This document shows positions 44,861 to 52,710 of a stretch of 64,000 nt of DNA, one piece after another. Source of the stretch: Natrialba swarupiae (GTDB taxonomy: Archaea; Halobacteriota; Halobacteria; Halobacteriales; Natrialbaceae); the NCBI RefSeq assembly GCF_008245225.1, contig NZ_VTAW01000004.1, forward strand, positions 124,001 to 188,000, written 5' to 3'. The notes below the pieces were generated by a model. It did not search any database and was not told the DNA's origin. It saw only the letters and a list, made by a program, of their open reading frames with translations. A program made the position numbers and the translations under genes. Numbering within the stretch: the first letter of the stretch is position 1; each line of letters starts with the position of its first letter.

Positions 44861-45274
44861 ATGGCCTCGGTCGTGAGGTTTTTGCCGACCCGCCCTCGAC
44901 TCGAGGGAGTGAAACTCGTCCACGAACCGGACAGCGGCGACCCGCGGGTGCTCGCCTCGAGCGTCGACCTCGCCGACTCGATCCCAGCCCAGATGCGGGG
45001 GCTCATGTTTCGTCGGTCGATTCCGGACGACTACGCGCTCGCGTTCCGGTTCGGCGGGGCGAAAAAACGCGACGTCCACATGCTGTTCGTCTTCTTCCCG
45101 ATCGACGTGGTCTGGATCGTCGACGGAACCGTCCAGCGCGTCGAGCGGCTTCGCCCGTGGCTCGGGATCGCCAGAGAGACGGCCGACCTGGTCGTCGAAC
45201 TCCCCGCTGGACGCGCCGCTGACGTCGAACCGGGAGATCGGCTGGCGCTCGAGGACGGCCCCCGATCGGGCTGA
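44861..45274 (+). CDS. DUF192 protein
   Basis: The 137-residue product has the DUF192 fold: SIPAQMRGLMFRRSIPDDYA, then KRDVHMLFVFFPIDVVWIVD, then LVVELPAGRAADVEPGDRL. No signal peptide. The start is uncertain: ATG 44861 is used, but in-frame GTG codons at 44873 and 44909 (the latter before KLVHEPDSG) also fit family N-termini. It starts 40 nt behind the transducer gene, possibly on one message. Confidence 0.85.
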   Translation: MASVVRFLPTRPRLEGVKLVHEPDSGDPRVLASSVDLADSIPAQMRGLMFRRSIPDDYALAFRFGGAKKRDVHMLFVFFPIDVVWIVDGTVQRVERLRPWLGIARETADLVVELPAGRAADVEPGDRLALEDGPRSG

Positions 45275-45297
45275 CGCCAGCGGCGTCGGATCGCCGA

Positions 45298-45858
45298 TCA
45301 GTCGACGATCACGACCTTGCCGTCCTCGACGCGGACGTCGAGCAGGCTCGTGACCTCGTGTGAGATATCGTCGTCGGCGGCGTCCACCCGTCGAAGGACC
45401 GTCACGACGTCGACGATATCGGCCTCGACGGTCTCGAGCGCGTCGCAGACCGCCTCGACCGTGCCGCCCGAGGAGAAGACGTCGTCGATCACGACGACGC
45501 GGTCACCGACGTCGACACCGTTCAGGTAGAGCTCGTCGTCGCCGTAACTGGTCTCCTGGTGGACCGCGACCTCGTCGGGAAATCCGTATTCGCGCTTGCG
45601 GACGACGACCATCGGAAGGTCCACCGCGAGCGCGAGTGCCGTCCCGTGGTGGATGCCCATCGCCTCGGGGGCGACCAGTTTATCGACGGACGCGGGATCG
45701 ATCCGCTCTGCGATCGCGTCGGCAATCGCGCGCAACACGTCGGGTTCGACGGGCGGGATTCCGTCGGTGACGCCGTGGACGAAGTAGTCGTACCCGTTTC
45801 GCTCGACGACTGGCGCTTCGCGGAGTGACCGGGCGAGCGGTTCGAGGGTGGGGTCCAT
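45298..45858 (-). CDS. HGPRTase-like phosphoribosyltransferase
   Basis: The 186-residue product has the PRTase core with the PRPP-binding loop VVVIDDVFSSGGTVEAV. It also has VAPEAMGIHHGTALA and VVRKREYGFPDE, resembling archaeal adenine/hypoxanthine phosphoribosyltransferases. It would salvage a purine base with PRPP. The ATG at 45858 (MDPTLEPLARSL) is chosen over 46071 because upstream residues are Arg-rich. Confidence 0.9.
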   Translation of the reverse strand: MDPTLEPLARSLREAPVVERNGYDYFVHGVTDGIPPVEPDVLRAIADAIAERIDPASVDKLVAPEAMGIHHGTALALAVDLPMVVVRKREYGFPDEVAVHQETSYGDDELYLNGVDVGDRVVVIDDVFSSGGTVEAVCDALETVEADIVDVVTVLRRVDAADDDISHEVTSLLDVRVEDGKVVIVD

Positions 45859-46082
45859 ACGCTCCGTACACGGACCGACAGGATGGGCGTTTTGGTCGAA
45901 CCACTGTCGACTCCGATACTCGGGTGTGCCCAGCCGATGGAATCGAGGGCCCACCCTCGAGCGCTCGAGGTGGGGATGGCGTCGGTTCCGAGGTGTGAGG
46001 CGTGTACCGCGGAACGCTCGAGCACGGTAGACTGATACCGTGACGGCCGTAACGGATGAACGCGCTAACATGGTGGAGACGG

Positions 46083-46727
46083 ATGATTAACGCACGGTTT
46101 CGCATCGAGTTACCGGAAACGGTGTGGATCGCCGAGGTTTCCGACGAGTTCCCTCGGGCGACGTTCAGGCTACTCTCGGGATACCGGACCGACGACACCG
46201 CCCTAGAACTGGGCGAGGTGACCGCCGAACGCCCAGCGGACGTCGTCGAGGCGATTCGCTCACACCCTTCGATAGACGACTGTGACCGTCTACAGTCGGA
46301 AGATGGACGCGCGCTGACGAAGTACGAGACGAGCGACACCGATCTCTACGAGTTCGTCGAACTGTCGTCGCTGACGATCGAGTTCCCCGTCGACGTCCGA
46401 AACGGCTGGTTCGAATTCGACCTGACCGGGACCCGCGAAGAACTCGATCGGCTTCAGGAGGTGCTCGACTCCGCCTCGCTGTCGTACGAACTGCTCTCGC
46501 TCGTCGGGTCCGCCGAATCGGAGGGACCCCTGACCGACCGTCAGCGAGAAGTTCTCGAGGCGGCGGTTCGGGAGGGGTACTTCGACGTTCCGCGGGAGTG
46601 TCTGCTCGAAGAACTAGCCGACGACCTCGGCGTGGACACGTCCACCGCGAGCGTCGTGATCCGCCGGGGGGAGAGCCGCCTGGTCAAGTGGCATTTGACG
46701 GGAAGCGCCAACGGCCGCCTCGAGTAA
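46083..46727 (+). CDS. Bat-type HTH_10 regulator
   Basis: The 214-residue product has a sensor-like N-terminal half (INARFRIELPETVWIAEVSD), then a C-terminal HTH_10 domain (LTDRQREVLEAAVREGYFDV, PRECLLEELADDLGVDTSTA). The ATG at 46083, preceded by a GGTGGAG Shine-Dalgarno-like site, is preferred to 46056. The gene is divergent from the phosphoribosyltransferase; the 224-nt region between them includes a CTCGAGCGCTCGAG palindrome. Signal and targets unknown. Confidence 0.85.
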   Translation: MINARFRIELPETVWIAEVSDEFPRATFRLLSGYRTDDTALELGEVTAERPADVVEAIRSHPSIDDCDRLQSEDGRALTKYETSDTDLYEFVELSSLTIEFPVDVRNGWFEFDLTGTREELDRLQEVLDSASLSYELLSLVGSAESEGPLTDRQREVLEAAVREGYFDVPRECLLEELADDLGVDTSTASVVIRRGESRLVKWHLTGSANGRLE

Positions 46728-46757
46728 CCGGTCTCGGCCACCGTCTCGATCGAGCAC

Positions 46758-47198
46758 TCAGGGGTGGTACGATCCGGTTTTGACACCACCTTCCCGCTCG
46801 CGATCCTCGTCGGGCGTCCGTCGCTCGCCGCGTCCGCGCCCGCCGTTCCACCCCGCGTTCTCGGTGGCGGCGGTCGCCAGCAATCGTTCGACTCGTCGGT
46901 CGAACTCCTCGTCGGTGAGTTCTCCCCGTGCGTAGCGTTCACGCAGTTCCTCGAGCGGCTCCGTGTTCTCTCGCGTTTTGGTGTCGGTATTCGCTCGATG
47001 CGCCCGAAGCCGATACGCTCTCGCATAGCCCACCGCCAGCGGAAGCACGCCGGCGAATCCGACGACGTAGGCGATCCAAAAGAACCGGACGCCCGCGAAT
47101 AGCAATCCGAAGCCGACGAGAAGCGTCAGCGTCGTCACGGCACCCGCCGTGATCAGTTCTATCGTCGCCTCTCCGTCGAATGGCTCGTCAGCGTTCAT
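46758..47198 (-). CDS. SHOCT-domain membrane protein
   Basis: The 146-residue product has two hydrophobic helices near the N-terminus (AVTTLTLLVGFGLLFAGV and FFWIAYVVGFAGVLPLAVG), a basic loop, then the SHOCT motif LEELRERYARGELTDEEFDR. The tail is charged. SHOCT modules mediate oligomerisation. The start overlaps the stop of the upstream membrane protein by 11 nt, so both are co-translated. Confidence 0.85.
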   Translation of the reverse strand: MNADEPFDGEATIELITAGAVTTLTLLVGFGLLFAGVRFFWIAYVVGFAGVLPLAVGYARAYRLRAHRANTDTKTRENTEPLEELRERYARGELTDEEFDRRVERLLATAATENAGWNGGRGRGERRTPDEDREREGGVKTGSYHP

Positions 47199-47724
47199 CG
47201 TGCTCGTGGTCGAAGCCGTCGATGCGATCGTTTCCCCTGCCCTGCGGAATCGCCGCCTCGCGAGCGAGCCACCACCGGTGTGTCGCGTAGACCGCGGTGA
47301 CGAACATCGTCGCCACCTGGGCGAGAAGCCACGCGAAAGCGGCGTATCCGACCACCTCGTTCTCGTACGGACCGATCACGTCGGCCGGCGGCTCGAGCGC
47401 CCACGGGCCGAAGTGGGCGGCCGTGACGTAGAGAACGGCCGGAGTGATGACGGCCGCCCAGTAGCCAGCCCCAACCCGCTCCGTCAGGGTTAGATACAGT
47501 CCGACGGCGATCAGGGGATAGATCAGGAGGCTCACGGTAAAACCTGTCACCTCCGGAATCAACGGCCAACCGACGTGGTTTCCCCTGACGACGTGGTCGA
47601 CGTGATGTCCGACACCGAGGATCGTCGCGAGTCCGAGCAACGCGTAAAGCCTGCGATCGACGCTTTTTGACCCGGGCGTTCGGTCGCCCAGAGACGAGTC
47701 CATATCGCCGTTCGATTCGATCAT
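47188..47724 (-). CDS. Polytopic membrane protein with histidine-rich loop
   Basis: The product from ATG 47724 has 178 residues and about four membrane helices. The loop after the first helix holds GVGHHVDHVVRGNHVGWP, with five histidines, and suggests metal or heme binding. No family is recognised. An alternative ATG at 47703 is possible. Upstream lies a perfect palindrome TCCAACATGTTGGA. Co-transcribed with the SHOCT protein. Confidence 0.75.
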   Translation of the reverse strand: MIESNGDMDSSLGDRTPGSKSVDRRLYALLGLATILGVGHHVDHVVRGNHVGWPLIPEVTGFTVSLLIYPLIAVGLYLTLTERVGAGYWAAVITPAVLYVTAAHFGPWALEPPADVIGPYENEVVGYAAFAWLLAQVATMFVTAVYATHRWWLAREAAIPQGRGNDRIDGFDHEHDER

Positions 47725-47760
47725 CGTCGGCGATTTCGTCCCATCGCCGATACGTTTTCG

Positions 47761-47774
47761 TCCAACATGTTGGA
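47761..47774. promoter_or_regulatory. Perfect palindrome upstream of the membrane-protein pair
   Basis: TCCAACATGTTGGA (14 bp, perfect two-fold symmetry) sits 37 nt before the ATG at 47724, about where a promoter would lie. It is a plausible operator for a dimeric regulator. Confidence 0.4.
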
Positions 47775-47865
47775 CAGGTACCTCGAGGACGAACGTCGGT
47801 ACCGCGAGAGGAACGTTCGCGTCGCGAGGACGAAGATGTCCGATAGTACTCGTTTCAACGTGTGC

Positions 47866-47949
47866 TATAGTAGCCACTGCAAGTCATTGCACACCTGATC
47901 GCCAGACGGGTCGGCGATCAGTGTGTAAATCGTTGCAGTTGTTACTATA
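47866..47949. repeat. Family B hairpin element, copy 1
   Basis: An 84-bp element with terminal inverted repeats TATAGTAGCCACTGCAA / TTGCAGTTGTTACTATA (15 of 17 paired). Inside, CACACCTGATCGCC pairs with GGCGATCAGTGTG apart from one bulge. A reverse copy is found at 30741-30816. It lies between the promoter of the membrane-protein pair and the leuA leader. Confidence 0.75.
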
Positions 47950-48013
47950 TAATCGGACTCGCCGTCGCCGGGAACCCGTTCGATTCCGTCAGCGTCGTAG
48001 CGTTGGAACCGGC

Positions 48014-48200
48014 GGCTTTAAGTTACGGCTGTTCGATAGGGAGAAGTACATGCCACGAGATTCGTTCTCAACGCCGGACGAGGATAGAGGAAGTCGGGGC
48101 AACCCGGCTGGGCGTGAAATTCCGCGACGACACTGATCGCAGTTCATCACTCTTGCCTGTACAACACTCCGCCGACCAGACGATTCCATCCGACCGTACA
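48014..48200 (+). promoter_or_regulatory. Leader region of the LeuA/CimA gene with a short ORF
   Basis: A TATA-like GCTTTAAGTTA (about 48014-48024) lies about 30 nt before an ATG at 48050. That ATG opens a 28-residue ORF (MPRDSFSTPDEDRGSRG, ending at the TGA at 48136) in a frame different from the synthase. The synthase GTG is at 48201. The ORF has no leucine or isoleucine run, so classical attenuation is not obvious, and it may not be translated. Confidence 0.4.
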
Positions 48201-49685
48201 GTGCGCCTTCTCGATACGACCCTTCGTGACGGCGAACAAGCCCCGGGCGTCTCGCTGTCGCCCGACGAGAAAGTCGAGATCGCTCGCGCGTTAGAGCGGG
48301 CGGGTGTCGCCGTCATCGAAGCCGGAAGCGCCTGTACCGGCGCGGGTGAACGGCAGGCAATCTCGCGGGTGACCGACCTCGACCTCGAGGCGACCGTGAC
48401 GAGTTTCTGTCGCGGCCTCGAGTCGGACATCGACCTGGCGCTGGACTGCGGCGTCGACGGCGTCCACATCGTGGTGCCGGCGAGTGACCGCCACGTCGAA
48501 GGGAAGGTTGGCACGTCCCGCGAGGACAACCTCGAGACGACGGCCGAACTCGTCGAGTACGCCACCGACCACGACCTCTGGGTGGAGGTCATCGGCGAGG
48601 ACGGCTCCCGGGCCGACCTCGACTACCTCGAGGATCTCATGGGAACCGCCCTCGACGCTGGTGCCGACCGAACCTGTTTTGCCGACACCGTCGGTCACAC
48701 GGGTCCCGAGCGCACCGCGAAGGCGGTCTCCCGGCTCGCGGAGCTCGGCCCCGTCAGCGCCCACACCCACGACGATCTGGGACTCGGCGTCACGAACGCC
48801 ATCGCAGCCGTCTCCGCCGGTGCCGACCTCGTTCACTGTACGGTAAACGGGCTCGGCGAACGTGCCGGAAACGTCGCCTTAGAGGAGGTCGCGATCGCGC
48901 TCCACCACGTCTACGACGTCGACACCGTCGACCTCGAGGAACTGTACGATCTCGCACAGCTGGTCTCGCGGACGACGGGCGTCCAACTCCCACCGAACAA
49001 GGCCGTCATCGGCGAGAACGCCTTCACTCACGAGAGCGGGATCCACACGGACGGGACGCTTAAAGACGACAAGATGTACGAGCCCTACGCACCCGAGACC
49101 GTGGGACGCGAACGCCGGCTCGCACTCGGTAAACACACCGGCCGTGCGGGCGTCAAGGCGACGCTCGAAGAACACGGCGTCGACGCCGACGACGACGAGA
49201 TCGCCGAGATCGCGAAACGCGTGACGGAACTCGGTGACCGCGGCCGTCGGGTGACCGACGCTGACCTGCTGGCGGTGGCGGAGGACGTCACCGGCGACGA
49301 CCGCGAGCGCGTCGTCGAACTGCTCGACCTCTCTGCGACCAGCGGCGGGGCCGTCCCGACCGCGAGCATCCGGCTGGCCGTCGACGGCGAAGAACGCGTC
49401 GCAAGCGGCACCGGCTCCGGACCGGTCGACGCCGCCGTCTCCGCGGTGCGAGAGGCGCTCGGCTCGGCCGCCGACGCCGAACTCGAGTCCTACCACGTCG
49501 ATGCGGTCACCGGCGGGACGGACGCCGTCGTCACGGTCGAAGTGACGATGGCCAAAGACGATCGCTCGGTCACGGTCGCCCGCAGCGAGGCTGACATCAC
49601 CCGCGCGAGCGTCGAGGCGATGGTCGACGCTCTCGATAGACTGCTCGCGACGGAGACGGAGCCGCTCGCCCCGGCCGACGACTAG
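48201..49685 (+). CDS. leuA: 2-isopropylmalate/(R)-citramalate synthase family enzyme
   Basis: It condenses acetyl-CoA with an alpha-keto acid in leucine or isoleucine synthesis. From the GTG at 48201 the product has 494 residues: a TIM barrel with metal motif RLLDTTLRDGEQAPGV, AHTHDDLGLGVTNA (HxH region) and NGLGERAGN. The C-terminal third is the LeuA dimer/regulatory domain. The sequence could be LeuA or CimA; the C-terminal domain occurs in both. The frame is open to 48003, but residues before RLLDTT are unlike the family. Confidence 0.85.
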   Translation: MRLLDTTLRDGEQAPGVSLSPDEKVEIARALERAGVAVIEAGSACTGAGERQAISRVTDLDLEATVTSFCRGLESDIDLALDCGVDGVHIVVPASDRHVEGKVGTSREDNLETTAELVEYATDHDLWVEVIGEDGSRADLDYLEDLMGTALDAGADRTCFADTVGHTGPERTAKAVSRLAELGPVSAHTHDDLGLGVTNAIAAVSAGADLVHCTVNGLGERAGNVALEEVAIALHHVYDVDTVDLEELYDLAQLVSRTTGVQLPPNKAVIGENAFTHESGIHTDGTLKDDKMYEPYAPETVGRERRLALGKHTGRAGVKATLEEHGVDADDDEIAEIAKRVTELGDRGRRVTDADLLAVAEDVTGDDRERVVELLDLSATSGGAVPTASIRLAVDGEERVASGTGSGPVDAAVSAVREALGSAADAELESYHVDAVTGGTDAVVTVEVTMAKDDRSVTVARSEADITRASVEAMVDALDRLLATETEPLAPADD

Positions 49686-49711
49686 GATCTTTCACAGGTT
49701 TTCCCACACGT

Positions 49712-50479
49712 TCACCGGAGGCCGGGCGGCGGCCCGTCGTCGTCTTCGATATCGATGTCGAGGCCGAGTTCCTCCCGCTGTTCCTCGAGGCGTTTCACCT
49801 GGCGGTAGTAGTAGCCGATCCCCGCGCCCCCGAGCAACACCGCGACGGCGACGAGCCCCGCGAACAGTGGGATATCCTGCGTTCGGTAGAACCGGACCGA
49901 GACCGTGCTGTCGACGTTTTCCCAGGTTAGCCGTTCCTGGTCGTCGACGATGTCCCGCTCGTATCCGCCGGGGTTGACGTCGCCGAACAGCAGGTTCGAG
50001 GTTCGGTACCCCTGCGGAATCGTGACGTCGTACGAGCCGTCGACGTACGCCGGAAGCTGGAACGTCCGTGACCCTGCATCGCCGGAAACCGCGAGCGTCC
50101 CGTTCCCGTCCGGGACTCGAACCTCGGTGCTCGAGCGACTCTGATCGACCTCAAGTTCCGAGCCGGTGAGTTCGGTCCCGTTTGGGTACCAGTAGCGAAC
50201 GCTGTGGATGTCCAGAGCCTCGTCGCGGTAGATGTTCGACCGATGCATCGACAGCTCCTCGGTTTCGTTCAGGTCGTAGACCGCCCGGAACTCGCCGCTT
50301 CCGATGATTCCGCCGTCTTCGATGTCGACGGCGACGTCGGCGTCCCGATCGCGGAGGTCGTCGTACTCCTGGTCGCGGTCGAGTTCCTCGTCGGAGATGC
50401 CGCCGAAGATCATCGAACAGCCGGCTAAACTGACCAGGAATCCGACCGCGACGACCGCGAGAACGAGCCGTTTGTTCAT
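49712..50479 (-). CDS. Lipoprotein with C-terminal membrane helix (DUF5803-like)
   Basis: The 255-residue precursor has a signal ending in the lipobox SLAGC and an acidic extracellular domain (YDLNETEELSMHRSNIYRDE, GNGTLAVSGDAGSRTFQLP). A membrane helix near the C-terminus (LFAGLVAVAVLLGGAGIGYY) and a short charged cytoplasmic tail follow. Start ATG 50479 chosen over 50494. It lies immediately after the DUF2110 gene. Function unknown. Confidence 0.8.
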   Translation of the reverse strand: MNKRLVLAVVAVGFLVSLAGCSMIFGGISDEELDRDQEYDDLRDRDADVAVDIEDGGIIGSGEFRAVYDLNETEELSMHRSNIYRDEALDIHSVRYWYPNGTELTGSELEVDQSRSSTEVRVPDGNGTLAVSGDAGSRTFQLPAYVDGSYDVTIPQGYRTSNLLFGDVNPGGYERDIVDDQERLTWENVDSTVSVRFYRTQDIPLFAGLVAVAVLLGGAGIGYYYRQVKRLEEQREELGLDIDIEDDDGPPPGLR

Positions 50480-50480
50480 A

Positions 50481-51173
50481 CTAGGGGACGACACAGCGGA
50501 GCTCCGCTGGCAGATATTCGCCGACGCTCGCGAGCAAGCCCGGCGGATCGGTCCCCTCGGTACAGACCACGCTCTGTTCTAAGAGGCCGAGTCGCTCGAC
50601 GGTGACGTAGTCCTGGGCGTGACCCGCGCGGTTGAGCGTCGCACGCACCTCCGCGCGCGTCGCGCTGTTGACGTTGAGTCGACCGTCGCCGCGGCTCCAC
50701 TCGTAGAGGCGATCGCGTTCGGCGTCCGCGAGCCGTGACGGCTCGCTCCCGTCGCCGTTCGGGCCGCCGTAGACGAACTGCAACGGGACGTGTTGGACCA
50801 GGCCGTACCGGTCGCGGATCTGCTCAGGGGAACCGGGACCGAGCCCCAGTTCGTCCGTCGGGATTCGAACGCCGTCACCCTGACCGGCGTCGAGGACGAA
50901 CCCGTCGTCGTCCCACGACTCGAGGGTTCCGACGTAAGTCTCGCCGGCCTCGAGATCGGGGACGATCTCGCCGAACTCCTCGCGAAGGACGTTGCGCGCG
51001 ACGGTGGCGTCGTCGCCCTCGATCGTCACCGACGGAAACTCGTCGTGTCGCACGCCGAGGTCGAACTCGGCGGCCAGGTCGCCGATCTCGTTGTCGACCA
51101 GCGACCGAAGCGAATCGAGCGCGCGCTCGCGGGCGTCGCCTTCCACGTACAGCTTCGTTGCGAGTACGACCAT
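50481..51173 (-). CDS. DUF2110 family protein
   Basis: The 230-residue product is an archaeal conserved protein usually next to tfe, as here (start overlaps the tfe stop by 1 nt). Segments include LATKLYVEGDARERALDSLR, GIETYVGTLESWD-like turns (ETYVGTLESWDDDGFVLD) and SATRAEVRATLNRAGHAQDY near the end. The conserved pairing with TFE suggests a role in transcription or RNA processing, but the biochemical function is unknown. Confidence 0.85.
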   Translation of the reverse strand: MVVLATKLYVEGDARERALDSLRSLVDNEIGDLAAEFDLGVRHDEFPSVTIEGDDATVARNVLREEFGEIVPDLEAGETYVGTLESWDDDGFVLDAGQGDGVRIPTDELGLGPGSPEQIRDRYGLVQHVPLQFVYGGPNGDGSEPSRLADAERDRLYEWSRGDGRLNVNSATRAEVRATLNRAGHAQDYVTVERLGLLEQSVVCTEGTDPPGLLASVGEYLPAELRCVVP

Positions 51174-51703
51174 TAGGCGTCCGCGCTCTCGTCGATGTTG
51201 AGTTCGTCCTCGAGCGCTGCGAGGCGGTCTTCCATCGCGGTGACGAGTCTGTCGTTGTCCATCGATTCGAGCGGCGAGCCACATTCGGGACACTCGAAGC
51301 CGAAGTCCATCGCCTCGCCGAACTCGAAGCGGATCGAGCAGATCTCACACAGGTAGAACTCGTGGTTGCGTTCGTACTCCTGACGGTCCTCTAAGGCGTC
51401 GTGGAGGCGGTACATCTCCTCTTCTAGGTTCTCCGGGATGTTGTCGTACTCGAACGTCCAGAGGTAGGTGAGCCACCCCGAGTCCTCGTCACGCAGCCGG
51501 CGGTAGGTGGCGAGATCGTTCTCGTACAGGATAAACAGCGCCCGGCGTACGTCGTTCAACTCGAGATCCAGCTCCTCGGCGAGTTCCTCGTCGGTCACTT
51601 CTCCGTCCGGGGGTGCGGCCGCGACGGGCATCCCCTTTGGACCGACCAGCTCGTGTAAGTACTTCTGGATGACCGGATCCTCGAGCAGGTCCTCAAAAGC
51701 CAT
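51173..51703 (-). CDS. tfe: Transcription initiation factor TFE
   Basis: TFE (TFE alpha homologue of TFIIE) helps promoter opening with TBP and TFB. The 176-residue product has an N-terminal winged helix (DEELAEELDLELNDVRRALF, LYENDLATYRRLRDE), a coiled linker and a zinc ribbon. The zinc ligands are in CEICSIRF and ECPECGS. The normal length and motifs are present. Confidence 0.97.
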   Translation of the reverse strand: MAFEDLLEDPVIQKYLHELVGPKGMPVAAAPPDGEVTDEELAEELDLELNDVRRALFILYENDLATYRRLRDEDSGWLTYLWTFEYDNIPENLEEEMYRLHDALEDRQEYERNHEFYLCEICSIRFEFGEAMDFGFECPECGSPLESMDNDRLVTAMEDRLAALEDELNIDESADA

Positions 51704-51726
51704 TACTTACCCGTAGCGCCATATCG

Positions 51727-51740
51727 CCATTAAGTCTTTT
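51727..51740 (-). promoter_or_regulatory. Promoter of tfe
   Basis: On the minus strand AAGACTTAATGGCG places a TATA-like element about 27-35 nt before the ATG at 51703, consistent with a leaderless or short-leader message. Confidence 0.45.
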
Positions 51741-51833
51741 GAGGGACGCCTGGGGCGACTACCGTTCGTCGACCGACGTCGCGTCGCGGCGTGGACCTCC
51801 GTCGACGGCTGCGAGGAACCCACTCCCCGCCGA

Positions 51834-52088
51834 TCAGGCCTCGTCTCCGGCGTGTACCTCCCACTCGAGGGAGACGGTGACCTCCTCGCGGTCGCCGCCG
51901 AGCATCGGCGAGCGCTCGTCGACTTCGATTCCGTACTCGAGGACGGAACTCGGCGAGAGCGTCAACGTCTTGTTACCGACGCGAACCTCGGCGTGAGTGT
52001 CGCCTCGGAGCTCCCGTGCGAGTTCTTGGAGCAAGTCGGCTGCCTCGTCTCGCGAAACGTCCTCGTCGTGGGCGGTGGTCTCGGCCAT
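51834..52088 (-). CDS. Amphi-Trp domain-containing protein
   Basis: The 84-residue product fits the amphi-Trp type: a helical N-terminal half (EDVSRDEAADLLQELARELR) and a beta half with LTLSPSSVLEYGIEVD and VTVSLEWEVH. Function unknown in this group. The ATG at 52088 is chosen over 52115. Confidence 0.8.
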   Translation of the reverse strand: MAETTAHDEDVSRDEAADLLQELARELRGDTHAEVRVGNKTLTLSPSSVLEYGIEVDERSPMLGGDREEVTVSLEWEVHAGDEA

Positions 52089-52290
52089 GGATCGAGCGAC
52101 ACCGAACGCACACAAATAGCTTGGCTGGGAAGCGCCAGGCCCCCGTCAGCCGGTCTGGTGTCCGTCAGTTCCAGCCCACTCGCGACCCCTGGGGCGGTCA
52201 CGCCGGGGCAGTGGGCCACCGCTCCGTATCGGCCCGCGTCGCCCTCTCGGGTCGGTCGGGACTGCGGTTACGGAACGGATCTTGGTCCCG

Positions 52291-52506
52291 CTACTCGGTA
52301 CTGTCTCCGTCCCGGATCGTTCGCCACCCGATGACGAGAAAGACGACCACGAGCGCCAGCGTGAGCCCGGACGTCAGCCCCATCGCGAACGCGGCGGGCA
52401 GTGTGTGCCCGGTTACGAGCAGGCCGACGACGTTTACGACGACGAGAATCGCCCCGAGCATGTACCACTCTATCGCCGTTCCCGGCAACGACGCGATCGA
52501 ACTCAT
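52291..52506 (-). CDS. Small two-helix membrane protein
   Basis: The 71-residue product has two long hydrophobic segments (WYMLGAILVVVNVVGLLVTG and LTSGLTLALVVVFLVIGW) and ends in RTIRDGDSTE. The start ATG 52506 is internal to a longer frame whose upstream residues are Arg/Cys-rich. No known family. The flanking 52089-52290 shows no other gene. Confidence 0.6.
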   Translation of the reverse strand: MSSIASLPGTAIEWYMLGAILVVVNVVGLLVTGHTLPAAFAMGLTSGLTLALVVVFLVIGWRTIRDGDSTE

Positions 52507-52622
52507 ACCTAGAGTGCGGTCCGGATCGATGAAAAAGTACCCCGGTTCGACGACGGTCGATCGAACGGGCTCGGCGGAACCGCCGTCCGGCCAGCAGACC
52601 CGGTCACGGCACGACATACCGA

Positions 52623-52674
52623 GGTGATGAAATGAACGTGGGCGATGCGGTGATGAGATGAACGTGGGCGACCG
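52623..52674. repeat. 26-bp tandem repeat before a membrane-protein gene
   Basis: Two adjacent copies of GGTGATGAAATGAACGTGGG plus six more bases, the second with A to G and other single changes. They end about 36 nt before the ATG at 52711. Confidence 0.6.
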
Positions 52675-52710
52675 GTACGCTTACCTGGGAAATTGTCGTA
52701 CCGCCGACAG

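Noticed and set aside
45956-45969. CTCGAGCGCTCGAG palindrome between the phosphoribosyltransferase and the Bat-type gene
   Set aside because: CTCGAG is very frequent in this genome, so the palindrome may be chance. It is mentioned only in the gene entry.
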